Numbered from the stretch's first letter, positions 25,326-34,466 are shown. The stretch: 64,000 nt of DNA from an uncultured Oscillospiraceae bacterium (GCA_934573735.1 CAKTMC010000012.1:1-64000); one strand, 5' to 3'. Notes: generated by a model not told the origin, from the sequence alone. A program made the numbers and translations.

Positions 25326-25958
25326 TTAATGCCCTATCTGCTCATGCAGGTAGCTAAGCGCATCGGTAAGCGTACCGATTTGGTCAATGAGTCCGTAGCT
25401 TACCGCCTCCTCGCCGTATATTACGCTGCCCACGTCGTTTGCAAGCTCGTCGGTATTGGTCATGAGGCGCATGAAATCCGCACGAGGAATGTGTGAATGC
25501 TGCGTAACAAAGCCAACTATCCGCTCCTGAATACGCGAGAAATAATTATAGGTCTGCGGTACGCCGATGACAACGCCGTTTAAGCGTACCGGGTGTATGG
25601 TCATGGCGGCGGAGGGCACTATCATGCTCCGCTTTGCCGCGACCGCAAGGGGTACGCCTATAGAGTGCCCGCCGCCCAAAACGAGCGAGACTGTGGGCTT
25701 CCTCATTCCGGATATCATCTCCGCGATGGCAAGCCCCGCCTCAACGTCGCCGCCCATGGTATTGAGGAGTATCAGCAGCGCCTCCGTCTCCGGCGTTTCC
25801 TCGATGGCGGCGATGAGCGGGAGAACATGCTCATATTTTGTCGTCTTCACGTCGTCCGGCAGGAGCTGGTGACCCTCTATCTGACCGACTATCGTAAGAC
25901 ACTGTATTCCACCGCCGCGGCTTGCGCCAAGCTCCTTGATTTCTTTACTTTCATCCAT
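25326..25958 (-). CDS. ClpP-like serine protease (TepA/YmfB type)
   Basis: 210-residue ClpP-fold peptidase of the TepA family. The nucleophile S99 sits in G-G-G-H-S-I-G-V and H122 in M-T-I-H-P, spaced as in ClpP; the acidic third residue is not certain. NTMGGDVEAGLAIAEMI near 66-82 forms the oxyanion/substrate loop. TepA homologues have been linked to protein export or spore protein turnover. Unlike ClpP it has no adjacent clpX. It converges with the CotH gene, the two stops lying three bases apart. Confidence 0.88.
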   Translation of the reverse strand: MDESKEIKELGASRGGGIQCLTIVGQIEGHQLLPDDVKTTKYEHVLPLIAAIEETPETEALLILLNTMGGDVEAGLAIAEMISGMRKPTVSLVLGGGHSIGVPLAVAAKRSMIVPSAAMTIHPVRLNGVVIGVPQTYNYFSRIQERIVGFVTQHSHIPRADFMRLMTNTDELANDVGSVIYGEEAVSYGLIDQIGTLTDALSYLHEQIGH

Positions 25959-25997
25959 GTAAATTCACCCCAGCCTATTTTCTCACTATAGGCATAA

Positions 25998-26037
25998 AAA
26001 ATACGCTCAGACGTCGAAAAGCGTCTGAGCGTATTTT
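25998..26037 (-). terminator. Terminator of the prfA-tsaC/coaE-aminopeptidase operon
   Basis: A perfect 16-bp stem with an eight-base loop begins nine bases after the aminopeptidase stop and is followed on the minus strand by TTTTTTATG. Confidence 0.92.
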
Positions 26038-26046
26038 AGTATATAT

Positions 26047-27429
26047 TTATTTATCCATGTAGGCTGCGAGAACGCCCTTGTAGGTCATATAGCAGTCAAA
26101 CTTGGAGACGACCTCAAAGGGAGCGTGCATGCTGAGCACGGGCACGCCTGCGTCGATGGTGTCTATGTTTCTGTTCGCCATGAACTTTGCGATGGTGCCG
26201 CCGCCGCCCTGGTCGACCTTGCCGAGCTCGGACATCTGCCACACGACACCGCCCTCGGAGAAGAGACGGCGCAGATATGCAACGACCTCTGCGGAGGCGT
26301 CGCTGGTGCCGGCCTTGCCGCGTGCGCCGGTGAACTTGCAGATACCCATGCCGTAGTTCATCTTCGCGGCGCTGCGCTTTTCGGAGACCTCGGCATAGTT
26401 CGGGTCATAGGCGTTGCAGACGTCTGCGGAGAGGCAGAAGCTCTTTTCGTAGCAGCGGCGCAGAGCCACGCCCTGAGTCTCGCAAAGATCCTCCATGAAG
26501 CAATCAAACGCGGCGCTCTGCATACCGCTGACGCCGTCGGAGCCGGTCTCCTCCTTGTCGGCAAGAATGCAGACACAGGTCTTTTCGGGCTCCTCCACGT
26601 CAAGTATTGCCTTGAGCTCTGCAAAGGCGCAGACTCTGTCGTCATGGCCGTAAGCGCCTATCATAGAGCGGTCAAGTCCGATTTCGCTCACGTCGTATGC
26701 AGGGACGGCAACGAGCTCAGCGGAGAGGAAGTCCTCCTCGGTGATGCCGTACATATCGTTGAGAAGGCTCATAACTGCAAGCTTTACGCGGTCCTTGCCC
26801 TCGTCTGCGTAGGGAGTGCTGCCGATGAGGATATTGAGTCCCTCGCCGGTGATACCCTCGGCCATGGTCTTTTTCATCTGGTCGGCTGCAAGATGCGGCA
26901 GAAGGTCAGTGATGACAAAGCGCGGCTCGCCCGGCTCACGGCCGATCGTAAGCTCTATGGTCTCGCCGCTCTTGAGCGCGACAACGCCGTGAAGCTCAAG
27001 AGGAATGGTGACCCACTGATACTTCTTTATGCCGCCGTAGTAATGAGTCTTGAAGTAGCAGAGCTCGTCACTTTCATACACGCTTATCTGCTTGAGGTCA
27101 AGGCGCGGCGCGTCAACATGAGCGCCTGCAATAACGCTGCCCTCGGCAAGGCTCTTCTTGCCGATAACGGCGAGCATGAGCGCCTTGCCGCGATTATTCT
27201 TATATATTCTCATGCCGGGCTTGAGCTCCATGCCGAATTCATACTCGACAAAGCCCTGCTCCTCGGCAAGTGCTATCGCATTATTGACCGCCTCGCGCTC
27301 GGTACGGGAGACGTTGAGGTAGCTCATGTACTGCCCGCAGTATTCCTCGACGCGAAGGCGCTCCTCGGTGTCTATCAGGTCATAGCCGTTTTTCTGCTCA
27401 TAAAAGAGCTTGCTTCTAAGTTCGTCCAT
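26047..27429 (-). CDS. M18 family aminopeptidase (ApeB-like)
   Basis: 460-residue zinc aminopeptidase of family M18. Metal and catalytic motifs appear in order: AGAHVDAPRLDLKQ (about 94-107, first His/Asp), GAYGHDDRVCAFAELKAI (about 264-281, bridging Asp), DKEETGSDGVSGMQS (about 292-306, catalytic Glu pair) and SMHAPFEVVSKFD near the end (last His). M18 enzymes release N-terminal acidic or neutral residues. The start at 27429 has GAGGAGG nine bases upstream. It begins two bases after the tsaC-coaE stop and ends the operon. Confidence 0.9.
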   Translation of the reverse strand: MDELRSKLFYEQKNGYDLIDTEERLRVEEYCGQYMSYLNVSRTEREAVNNAIALAEEQGFVEYEFGMELKPGMRIYKNNRGKALMLAVIGKKSLAEGSVIAGAHVDAPRLDLKQISVYESDELCYFKTHYYGGIKKYQWVTIPLELHGVVALKSGETIELTIGREPGEPRFVITDLLPHLAADQMKKTMAEGITGEGLNILIGSTPYADEGKDRVKLAVMSLLNDMYGITEEDFLSAELVAVPAYDVSEIGLDRSMIGAYGHDDRVCAFAELKAILDVEEPEKTCVCILADKEETGSDGVSGMQSAAFDCFMEDLCETQGVALRRCYEKSFCLSADVCNAYDPNYAEVSEKRSAAKMNYGMGICKFTGARGKAGTSDASAEVVAYLRRLFSEGGVVWQMSELGKVDQGGGGTIAKFMANRNIDTIDAGVPVLSMHAPFEVVSKFDCYMTYKGVLAAYMDK

Positions 27430-27430
27430 A

Positions 27431-28630
27431 TCAAAGAACCTCCTCAAATAATTTCTGGCATTTTTCTATAAATTCTTCCTGCGAACCGTTGTTCTCAAGA
27501 ATATGACTGCATTTATTTATGAAATACTCATTCGGCCGCTGGGCGTTGACGCGCATCATAGCATATTCGCGTGTCAGCGAGTCGCGCTTCATTATGCGCT
27601 CTATGCGGATATTCTTATCCGCAATAACGCCGACCGTCGCCGTGCAGCGCTTTGCAAGGCCGCTGGAAAAGAGCTCGATAGCGTCTATCGCGGCAAGCGT
27701 CCCGCCGTTCATCGCGTGTTCGCGTAAAAGGCGGCGAATTTCAAGATTTATGTGCTTATGCGTTATCACGTTCAGGTCGAGCAGAGCTTCCTCGTCCGTA
27801 AAGACTATCGCGCCGAGCGCCTTACGGTCAAGCTTACCGTCAGTAACCGCGCCGGGGAAATATTTGCCTATCTCGTCGAGCATGGGCTTGTCGCTCTCAA
27901 GCATACGGTGATAGACCTCGTCGCAGTCGATGAGCAGTGCTCCGCGCTTTTTAAGCTCGTTCAAGGCCGTGGTCTTACCGCAGCCGGTGCCGCCGGTTAT
28001 GCCGATAAGCTTCATGCCCTCGACCAAAGCGTCCGAAATCTCATCATCGGAAAGCGCGCCCTGACGCAAAATCTTAAATGGCTTGGTGCTTAAAAGTATC
28101 AGCGTTGACTCGCGTCCTATGCCGCACTCGCCGCCGTCAAGCACAGCATCGATTTTACCGTCAAAGTAGCCGAGCACGCAGTCTGCGTTCTTCGGGCTCG
28201 GCTCTCCGGAGGGATTTGCCGAGGGCGCCGCCATCGGCAGCCCGCTTTTTTCAATAAGCTCCAAGGTCAGCGGATGATCCGGGCAGCGAAGCCCGACAGT
28301 CGCGCCGCCTGCTCGGACTATAGCCGGGACACAGGGCTTTGCGTCCATCACTATGGTGAGCGGCCCCGGCCAGAACTTATTTGCAAGCGTATATGCCTGC
28401 TCCGGCACGTTCTCGCAATAGCGCTCCATGGCGGAGGCGTCATGCACCATAAGCGAGAGAGGCTTTACCTCGGGGCGCCCCTTGACCTCGTATATTCTCG
28501 ATACCGCGTCCTCGTCAAGCCCGTTTCCGGCAAGCCCGTAGACGGTCTCCGTCGGTACGGCGACAAGCCCGCCGCCCTTTAATATGCCGACAAGCTCGTC
28601 GGTACAGCTAATAAATCGCTTTGTGTTCAT
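27431..28630 (-). CDS. Fused threonylcarbamoyl-AMP synthase / dephospho-CoA kinase
   Basis: 399-residue fusion of two unrelated housekeeping enzymes. Residues 1-195 are a YrdC/TsaC domain that makes threonylcarbamoyl-AMP for tRNA t6A: VPTETVYGLAG (25-35), K50-G-R52, K57-P-L-S and PSANPSGEPSP (136-146). Residues 206-399 are CoaE, the last step of CoA synthesis: P-loop G213-G-T-G-C-G-K-T220, then DCDEVYHRML. The link is about ten residues, with no stop and no ribosome site in front of Met206. The YrdC part lacks the Sua5 C-terminal domain. It lies between prfA (one base) and the M18 gene. Confidence 0.92.
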   Translation of the reverse strand: MNTKRFISCTDELVGILKGGGLVAVPTETVYGLAGNGLDEDAVSRIYEVKGRPEVKPLSLMVHDASAMERYCENVPEQAYTLANKFWPGPLTIVMDAKPCVPAIVRAGGATVGLRCPDHPLTLELIEKSGLPMAAPSANPSGEPSPKNADCVLGYFDGKIDAVLDGGECGIGRESTLILLSTKPFKILRQGALSDDEISDALVEGMKLIGITGGTGCGKTTALNELKKRGALLIDCDEVYHRMLESDKPMLDEIGKYFPGAVTDGKLDRKALGAIVFTDEEALLDLNVITHKHINLEIRRLLREHAMNGGTLAAIDAIELFSSGLAKRCTATVGVIADKNIRIERIMKRDSLTREYAMMRVNAQRPNEYFINKCSHILENNGSQEEFIEKCQKLFEEVL

Positions 28631-28631
28631 G

Positions 28632-29702
28632 TCATGCCTCCGACTGCGCCCGCAGTCTCTCCGCCTGATCTGCCGTGACAAGCGCGTCGATAAGCGGGTC
28701 AAGATTGCCGTTCATGATGGCGGCGATATTGAAATTCTTGTTGTCGCCGGTGAGACGATGATCCGTCACGCGGTTTTGCGGGAAGTTATATGTCCTCACG
28801 CGCTCGCTTCTGTCGCCGGAGCCTATCTGACTTTTGCGCTCTGCCGCGACCGCCGCGGTCTGCTTTGCCTGCTCCGCTTCATAGAGCTTCGCGCGCAGTA
28901 TCTGCATGGCGCGATCCTTGTTTTTATACTGGCTGCGCTCGTCCTGACACTCGACGACCGTCCCCGTCGGCAGATGAGTAATTCTTATCGCGCTTTCGGT
29001 CTTGTTGACGTGCTGCCCGCCCGCGCCGGAGGAACGATAGGTGTCTATCTTGAGGTCGTTCAAATCAAGCTTGAAGTCCACGTCTCCGACCTCTGGCAAG
29101 ACCGCAACCGTCGCCGCCGAGGTGTGAATTCTGCCGCCCGACTCCGTGACCGGAACGCGCTGCACGCGATGACCGCCCGCCTCGAACTTGAGCCTTGAAT
29201 ACGCGCCATCGCCCTCGATGACAAAGCTTATCTCCTTGATGCCGCCAAGCTCCGTTTCGTTTATGTTGGCAATCTCAATGCGCCAGCCCTTGGACTCGGC
29301 ATACATCGAGTACATCCTGAATAGATCCGCCGCGAAGAGCATACCCTCCTCGCCGCCGACACCGCCGCGTATCTCCATGATGACGTTTTTCGCGTCGTTC
29401 GGGTCACGCGGCAAAAGCAGAAGCTTTATTTTATTCGTAAGCGCCTCCATGCGCTGCTTTGCGTCGGAGTATTCCTCCTGCGCGAGGGCGCGCATTTCCG
29501 CATCGTCCATAAGCTCGAGCGCGGAGCTCATATCGCTCTCGGCACGCTCATACTCACAGTAGGCCTCAACAATGGGCGCAAGCTCCCTGGACTCCCGCTC
29601 ACAGCGGGCATACAGCGCCGGGTCGGAATAGGTCTCCGGCTCCTCCATGCGGCGCTGAAGCTGCTCGTATTGATTTTTCAGCAGTCTGAGCTTCTCAAAC
29701 AT
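28632..29702 (-). CDS. prfA: Peptide chain release factor 1
   Basis: 356-residue RF1, which reads UAA and UAG. The stop-codon tripeptide P-V-T appears in RVPVTESGGRIHTS (about 181-194), which separates it from RF2 (SPF). The GGQ motif lies in SSGAGGQHVNKTESAIR (about 223-239). Start at 29702 has TTGGAG seven bases upstream; an in-frame TTG lies four codons earlier. prmC, often next to prfA, is not adjacent here. It opens the operon driven from 29731-29759. Confidence 0.96.
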   Translation of the reverse strand: MFEKLRLLKNQYEQLQRRMEEPETYSDPALYARCERESRELAPIVEAYCEYERAESDMSSALELMDDAEMRALAQEEYSDAKQRMEALTNKIKLLLLPRDPNDAKNVIMEIRGGVGGEEGMLFAADLFRMYSMYAESKGWRIEIANINETELGGIKEISFVIEGDGAYSRLKFEAGGHRVQRVPVTESGGRIHTSAATVAVLPEVGDVDFKLDLNDLKIDTYRSSGAGGQHVNKTESAIRITHLPTGTVVECQDERSQYKNKDRAMQILRAKLYEAEQAKQTAAVAAERKSQIGSGDRSERVRTYNFPQNRVTDHRLTGDNKNFNIAAIMNGNLDPLIDALVTADQAERLRAQSEA

Positions 29703-29730
29703 CTGTATCTCCAATTAAATATGATATTAG

Positions 29731-29759
29731 ATAATACCACATTAGTCGCCGCGTGTAAA
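29731..29759 (-). promoter_or_regulatory. Sigma-A promoter of the prfA operon
   Basis: On the minus strand TTTACA (29754-29759), 17 bases, then TATTAT (29731-29736). The -35 box is eight bases past the nucleosidase stop. Confidence 0.75.
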
Positions 29760-29767
29760 CCAGATAT

Positions 29768-30460
29768 TCACGCCTCGTGCAGCACCTCAAGCAGTGCTAT
29801 TGTCACCTCGGCGGAAATCTTGGACGCATGGCGCAAATTCAGCTCAAAGCTGCCCAGACCCTTGCAGTCCTCGGTGTCGGTGATGACGCGGACGGCGATA
29901 AAGTCGATTTTGTTTGCAAAGCAGACGTGCGCCATTGCGGTCGTCTCCATATCGACGGAAAGCGGGGCAAAGTTTTCCTTGATATGCTCGCGCCCCTCAT
30001 CGGTAATAAAGGCCTCGCCGGTCACCATGCGGCCTATATGAATTTCCTTGCCGGTCTTTTCCCCAGCCTTGCGCACAGCCTCAAGAAGCCCGGGAGCGGT
30101 ATCAAACCATACGGACTTTTTCCATGGGTGGAACTGCGTAAGAACGCCCTCGGCAACGTCGTGATATGCAACGCTGCTGCCCGCAACCACGTCAAAGACC
30201 GTAATGCTGCGGTCGATGCCGCCGGCAGTGCCTGCATTTATTATGAGATCCACGCCATAATTATCAATCAGCATCTGAGCTGCGAGGGCGGCGTTTACCT
30301 TGCACACCCCGCAAAACAGCGCCGCGACCGGCACGCCCGCAATGCTGCCCTCATGGACGCAGAGCATAGCCTTTTCGCTTGTACGGTCGTTTTCGATATG
30401 TGGGAGGAACGGAGCAAGCTCCTCGGTGCTTGCACAGATTATTCCGATTTTTTTATACAT
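29768..30460 (-). CDS. mtnN: 5'-methylthioadenosine/S-adenosylhomocysteine nucleosidase
   Basis: 230-residue Pfs-type nucleosidase that removes adenine from MTA and SAH and feeds the methionine and activated-methyl cycles. The phosphorylase fold shows IGIICASTEELAPFL at the N-terminus, NAGTAGGIDRSITVFDVV (about 77-94) and SVDMETTAMAHVCF (about 170-183), where the Met-Glu pair binds the ribose. The catalytic Asp is in RVITDTEDC (about 191-199). The ATG at 30460 is preceded by GGAG; a longer open frame upstream is not supported. Monocistronic. Confidence 0.93.
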   Translation of the reverse strand: MYKKIGIICASTEELAPFLPHIENDRTSEKAMLCVHEGSIAGVPVAALFCGVCKVNAALAAQMLIDNYGVDLIINAGTAGGIDRSITVFDVVAGSSVAYHDVAEGVLTQFHPWKKSVWFDTAPGLLEAVRKAGEKTGKEIHIGRMVTGEAFITDEGREHIKENFAPLSVDMETTAMAHVCFANKIDFIAVRVITDTEDCKGLGSFELNLRHASKISAEVTIALLEVLHEA

Positions 30461-30584
30461 GACTTCTCCAGCCCTTCTTTTAGGATACTTCGATTTTATC
30501 ACGAATTTCTTGCAAAGTCTACTGACGGATGATATTATATTTTTGTGTCCATAAGGCGCAAATTCAGCGGAAAGGGTGATTTTT

Positions 30585-30623
30585 ATGAAATTTAACGGTG
30601 TTCGGAGGGTTCACGCTTTCTAA
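30585..30623 (+). other. Possible 12-codon leader peptide
   Basis: A short frame of 12 sense codons (MKFNGVRRVHAF) with AAAGGGTGA upstream lies before the GNAT gene. A TATAAT at 30632-30637 just behind it may be the gene's own -10 box, in which case the frame is upstream of the transcript and meaningless. It could also be a remnant. Confidence 0.2.
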
Positions 30624-30653
30624 CTCTCCAATATAATTTTTGGAGGAAGCTGC

Positions 30654-31574
30654 TTGAAAGAACAAATTATCGTCCGTGAAGCGATCACAGACGAAGAAAC
30701 CAAACGATTTTGGCACGAGCTCGGCGCATACCATGACAGGGACATTTTCCCCGATGAAGCCGCCGAGGAGCGCGAGTATTTCCACGGCGAGGAATACCGT
30801 GCGGCAATAGAGGCGGCGCACGAAAGGCAATATAACCGGTGCTTCTATCTCTTTTTTGAGCGTGGAGAACTCGCGGTAGGCTTTGCGCTTGCCGCGCTGT
30901 TTGACAAGGAGGACGGCAAGCTCTTTATCCTTGAGTTTTGCGTGCTGCCCGAGTATCGCGGCGGCGGAACTGGGCACGGCTGTGCAGAGGCATTGCTCGA
31001 CTGGGCACGGCTGCGCGGAATGAAGTATGCCGAGCTTAATTGCAGCGAAGAGCGGCGCGTAAAATTCTGGGCAAGGCTCGGCTTTACGGCAAACGGCTAT
31101 GACGAATGGGGTGAGCCGCTGATGCTGCTGCCGCCCGATGAAGAATTGCCCTTTACTGTGGAGATGGCAAGAGAGCTTGACTGTCAGCTAATGAGACTTC
31201 AAAACGGCTATCGCGCCGATATCGGTGAAGCGATGCTCGATGAAGCTGCTCAGAAGCGGCTGAAGGCTGCCATAGATAAGGGAAGCATTTGCTTTTTCCT
31301 TCTGAAGCACGGCTACAGGAGCATAGGAATGTGCAGCGCTGCTCCGGTATTTTCAAGCTTTGAATGTAAAAATGCCGGTATTTTTGAGGACTTTTATATT
31401 GAGCCGGCGTTCCGAAGGCGCGGCGGAGCAAGACTGTTAGCACAGGCGGCGCAGGAATTTTGCCGTGAGCAGGGCTTTTCGGATCTGAGCGTATGCTGCG
31501 CTCCCTGCGACGAGGCTATGTACCGTGCGCTCGGCTTTACAACGCGCCTCGGCAGTATGTATGCGAATATTTGA
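30654..31574 (+). CDS. Tandem GNAT acetyltransferase
   Basis: 306-residue protein with two GNAT folds. The first (about 1-165) contains FILEFCVLPEYRGGGTGHGCAEALL, whose R/Q-x-x-G-x-G/A loop binds acetyl-CoA. The second (about 165-306) contains DFYIEPAFRRRGGARLLAQAA and ends with YRALGFTTR. Both keep the acetyl-CoA loop, so both could be active; the substrate is unknown. The start is a TTG with GGAGGAAG seven bases upstream. It is on the plus strand among minus-strand genes and is followed by an AT-rich orphan. Confidence 0.85.
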   Translation: MKEQIIVREAITDEETKRFWHELGAYHDRDIFPDEAAEEREYFHGEEYRAAIEAAHERQYNRCFYLFFERGELAVGFALAALFDKEDGKLFILEFCVLPEYRGGGTGHGCAEALLDWARLRGMKYAELNCSEERRVKFWARLGFTANGYDEWGEPLMLLPPDEELPFTVEMARELDCQLMRLQNGYRADIGEAMLDEAAQKRLKAAIDKGSICFFLLKHGYRSIGMCSAAPVFSSFECKNAGIFEDFYIEPAFRRRGGARLLAQAAQEFCREQGFSDLSVCCAPCDEAMYRALGFTTRLGSMYANI

Positions 31575-31595
31575 TTTATAAGTGAGGTGGGCAAA

Positions 31596-32156
31596 ATGCT
31601 TGAAGCAGGCTTCCCAAGGCAACTACGAGCGGATGTTATAACGGTCGAGAGATATATCTCATCAGCGACTTATTATAATCACGCTGCATTTTCCGAGGAT
31701 TACAACGAGTATTCTCTATCAGACGGGCAAAGCATATCCGTTCCCTACAGGATATATTTTCTTGACACCTCATGGAATAAACTTACGCAAATGACTCAAA
31801 CTCAGCAAAGCTTATATCACGCGATTTTCACACGAAGCTGTAACGGATATATAAGGGAAAGCCACTTGAGAGCTTTACTTGACCAAGATATTCCAGAGTG
31901 GGTATATCCATATATTCTTGGGCTGTCCGGCGAATATGTATTTGAGATAACAGAGCTACTATATGAAAAGCTATCTCAAACCGATACCAATAGTCTTAAG
32001 GAATTCTGCCGCCGCAATCAAAGACAATTTGTCAGAGAGCACAGGAGAATGATAAGCTACTGGAATGAATACTACCGTGAATTCAACTTTTATGACTATG
32101 ACGGAAGAAAGCTATTTCACGAATGTTTAGGATATTCTGCGTCACTAGAAACATAA
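31596..32156 (+). CDS. AT-rich orphan protein of unknown function
   Basis: 186-residue soluble protein I do not recognise. It is rich in Tyr, aromatic residues and Arg, with no signal peptide or membrane segment. Its DNA is visibly poorer in GC (about 40 % in two lines counted by eye) and uses AGA, ATA and TTA codons much more than its neighbours, which suggests recent acquisition. I start at the ATG at 31596, with GAGGTGG upstream; a GTG at 31587 is in frame but falls inside that site. It follows the GNAT gene by 21 bases and ends before a strong terminator. Confidence 0.72.
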   Translation: MLEAGFPRQLRADVITVERYISSATYYNHAAFSEDYNEYSLSDGQSISVPYRIYFLDTSWNKLTQMTQTQQSLYHAIFTRSCNGYIRESHLRALLDQDIPEWVYPYILGLSGEYVFEITELLYEKLSQTDTNSLKEFCRRNQRQFVREHRRMISYWNEYYREFNFYDYDGRKLFHECLGYSASLET

Positions 32157-32170
32157 GCATAATAAACTCA

Positions 32171-32205
32171 AATCATCCCCGGAAAACTCCGGGGATGATT
32201 TTTCA
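32171..32205. terminator. Terminator between convergent genes
   Basis: A perfect 12-bp stem (AATCATCCCCGG and its complement) is followed on the plus strand by TTTTTC. It serves the orphan gene and may also end the minus-strand prfC transcript. Confidence 0.88.
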
Positions 32206-32215
32206 AAAAATAAGT

Positions 32216-32824
32216 TTACTCCGCAAGAACCTTTTCGATGGCGGCGCGTATTTTCTCGGTCTGCGCAAGGCAGTTATCGAGACTAAGCTCGTTTTCGCGG
32301 CGGATGACAAATCTATATGTGTCATCGGTGCTGTAGCGCGCCATGTCGAGGATATAAAGTCTTGCGGCGCGGACGGCTGCGCAGGCAAGCTCTGCTGCCT
32401 CGCCGATATAATGCAGACTATCCTTCGGGCATAGCTCCGCAAGCTGCGGCATAAGCTCAAGCGCCTGAAGCATCATGTTGATTATCTCCTCGTCGATGCA
32501 CACGGCGGGCTGACGCGCCGCCTCAACGGTGCGCACATCGCCCTCCTTGATTGCACGGCGAAGCGGGCCGCGGCACTTCACGTCCTCGTCAATAAGATGC
32601 ACCATGTATTGACGCAGGGTCTCAAGATTTCTTACAAGATAGGCTACCTTCTCATCGCTCTGCTCCGCTGCTGCGGCGGCGCGAGCGCACAGCGACATTG
32701 CAAGGGCTGCGGTCATTGCGGCGGCGCTGCCGGTCTCCATTCTGCTGTCCGCCGCTGCGAGGGACTTCGTGAACTCATCTGCGTTTTTCTCTTTGAAGAT
32801 CTCAATAACTAATTTGTCGGCCAT
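32216..32824 (-). CDS. Cyclodeaminase/cyclohydrolase (FTCD_C) family protein
   Basis: 202-residue helical protein of the formiminotransferase-cyclodeaminase C-terminal family, which acts on one-carbon folates. The N-terminal pattern FTKSLAAADSRMETGSAAAMTAALAMSLC corresponds to the folate-binding stretch that normally reads GGGSAAALAGAL; here the Gly run is reduced to METGS. Long amphipathic helices follow. No formiminotransferase or fchA-linked gene is nearby, so the reaction is uncertain. It follows prfC by 12 bases and is probably co-transcribed. Confidence 0.78.
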   Translation of the reverse strand: MADKLVIEIFKEKNADEFTKSLAAADSRMETGSAAAMTAALAMSLCARAAAAAEQSDEKVAYLVRNLETLRQYMVHLIDEDVKCRGPLRRAIKEGDVRTVEAARQPAVCIDEEIINMMLQALELMPQLAELCPKDSLHYIGEAAELACAAVRAARLYILDMARYSTDDTYRFVIRRENELSLDNCLAQTEKIRAAIEKVLAE

Positions 32825-32836
32825 TGTACGTCTCCT

Positions 32837-34429
32837 TTACTCGCGGTTAAATTCTCTGAGGGTCAAGCCCTCGTTTTTCTGCAAAGCCCAGTTGATGCAC
32901 CATTCCGAGGTGAAGAGCAGGAGGTTATTGCCCCTGAAGTCCTGCACCCATTTGGTGTCGCTCGTGAGGTTGAGCGAGGGAACGTCTATATTCTCGTTTT
33001 CTATCCAGCGCACATGCTCAAAGGGCATACTGCGGCGGCGGATATCAACACCGTATTCGGTTTTGAGCCTATACTCAAGCACCTCGAATTGCAGCACGCC
33101 GACAACGCCGACTATGACCTCCTCGACGCCGGTATATGGCTCGTGGAATATCTGTATCGCGCCCTCCTGCGCTATCTGCATTATGCCCTTTTCAAACTGC
33201 TTGCGCTTCATCGTATCTACACGCTCAACAGCGGCAAAATGCTCCGGCGCAAAGGTCGGGATGCCCTCAAAGCAGATATTCATGCTCTTTTCACATATCG
33301 TATCGCCGATGGAGAATATACCGGGGTCAAATACGCCGATTATATCCCCCGCATATGCCTCGTCAATTATCGCGCGCTCGGAGGCCATGAGCTGCTGCGG
33401 CTGAGCAAGACGCAGAGTCTTGCCGCCCTGAACGTGATAATACTCCTTATCGCGCTCAAACTTACCCGAGCAAATACGCATGAAGGCGATACGGTCGCGG
33501 TGCGCCTTGTTCATGTTCGCCTGAATTTTGAATACAAAGGCGGAGAAGTGCGGGTCAAAGGGGTCGATGATATCTTCGTTTGAGATGCGCGGCAGCGGCG
33601 GCATGGTAAGCTTCAAAAACTGCTCCAGGAAGGGCTCAACGCCGAAGTTATTGAGCGCCGAGCCGAAGAACACGGGGCTGAGTCTGCCGCTTCTGACTTT
33701 ATCAAGGTCAAAGTCATAGCCTGCACCGTCCAAAAGCTCTATATCGTCCTCAAGCGTACTACGCAGTCTCTCCCCTATCAGCTCGTCAAGCTTATCCGTC
33801 TCGTCAAGGCTGCATTCAATGGCGCTTATACGGCTCTGTCCGCGGTGAAATTCGCTGAATGCAAGTATTTCCTGCTTGCCGCGGTCATACACGCCCTTGA
33901 ATTCCTTGCCGCAGCCGATGGGCCAGTTCATGGGATAGGTCCCTATTCCAAACTCGTTTTCAAGCTCCTCCATGAGATCGTAGGGGCTGCGCGCCTCACG
34001 GTCAAGCTTATTGATAAAGGTGAATATGGGGATATGCCGCATGGCGCAAATCTTGAAGAGCTTGCGCGTCTGCGGCTCGATGCCCTTGGCGGCGTCGATG
34101 ACCATGACGGCGGAGTCTGCCGCCATGAGCGTTCTGTAGGTATCCTCCGAGAAGTCCTGGTGTCCGGGGGTGTCGAGTATATTGATGCAGAAGCCCTCAT
34201 ACTCAAACTGCATTACGGATGAGGTTATGGATATACCGCGCTGCTTTTCAAGCTCCATCCAGTCGGACACGGCATGACGCGCCGTTGCCTTGCCCTTGAC
34301 CGAGCCTGCGGTCTGTATAGCTCCGCCGTAGAGCAGAAGCTTTTCTGTAAGCGTGGTCTTACCGGCGTCAGGGTGCGAGATTATCGCAAAGGTTCTGCGC
34401 CGGGCGATTTCTGATTTCATATCTGGCAT
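32837..34429 (-). CDS. prfC: Peptide chain release factor 3
   Basis: 530-residue translational GTPase that recycles RF1 and RF2. G1 reads SHPDAGKTT near residue 14, G2 and G3 follow (RGISITSS, DTPGHQDFSEDTYR), and G4 reads NKLDREAR (about 142-149). Domains II and III match RF3. The ATG at 34429 with TTGGAG six bases upstream is preferred over ATGs at 34441 and 34420. Its cellular partner prfA lies in the window at 28632 but in another operon. Confidence 0.95.
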   Translation of the reverse strand: MPDMKSEIARRRTFAIISHPDAGKTTLTEKLLLYGGAIQTAGSVKGKATARHAVSDWMELEKQRGISITSSVMQFEYEGFCINILDTPGHQDFSEDTYRTLMAADSAVMVIDAAKGIEPQTRKLFKICAMRHIPIFTFINKLDREARSPYDLMEELENEFGIGTYPMNWPIGCGKEFKGVYDRGKQEILAFSEFHRGQSRISAIECSLDETDKLDELIGERLRSTLEDDIELLDGAGYDFDLDKVRSGRLSPVFFGSALNNFGVEPFLEQFLKLTMPPLPRISNEDIIDPFDPHFSAFVFKIQANMNKAHRDRIAFMRICSGKFERDKEYYHVQGGKTLRLAQPQQLMASERAIIDEAYAGDIIGVFDPGIFSIGDTICEKSMNICFEGIPTFAPEHFAAVERVDTMKRKQFEKGIMQIAQEGAIQIFHEPYTGVEEVIVGVVGVLQFEVLEYRLKTEYGVDIRRRSMPFEHVRWIENENIDVPSLNLTSDTKWVQDFRGNNLLLFTSEWCINWALQKNEGLTLREFNRE

Positions 34430-34466
34430 AGCTGTCTCCAAACAAACATTTTCACGAATAATTATT

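Noticed and set aside
26125..27471. 448-codon open frame on the plus strand
   Set aside because: Antisense to the M18 aminopeptidase; no recognisable domain or ribosome site.
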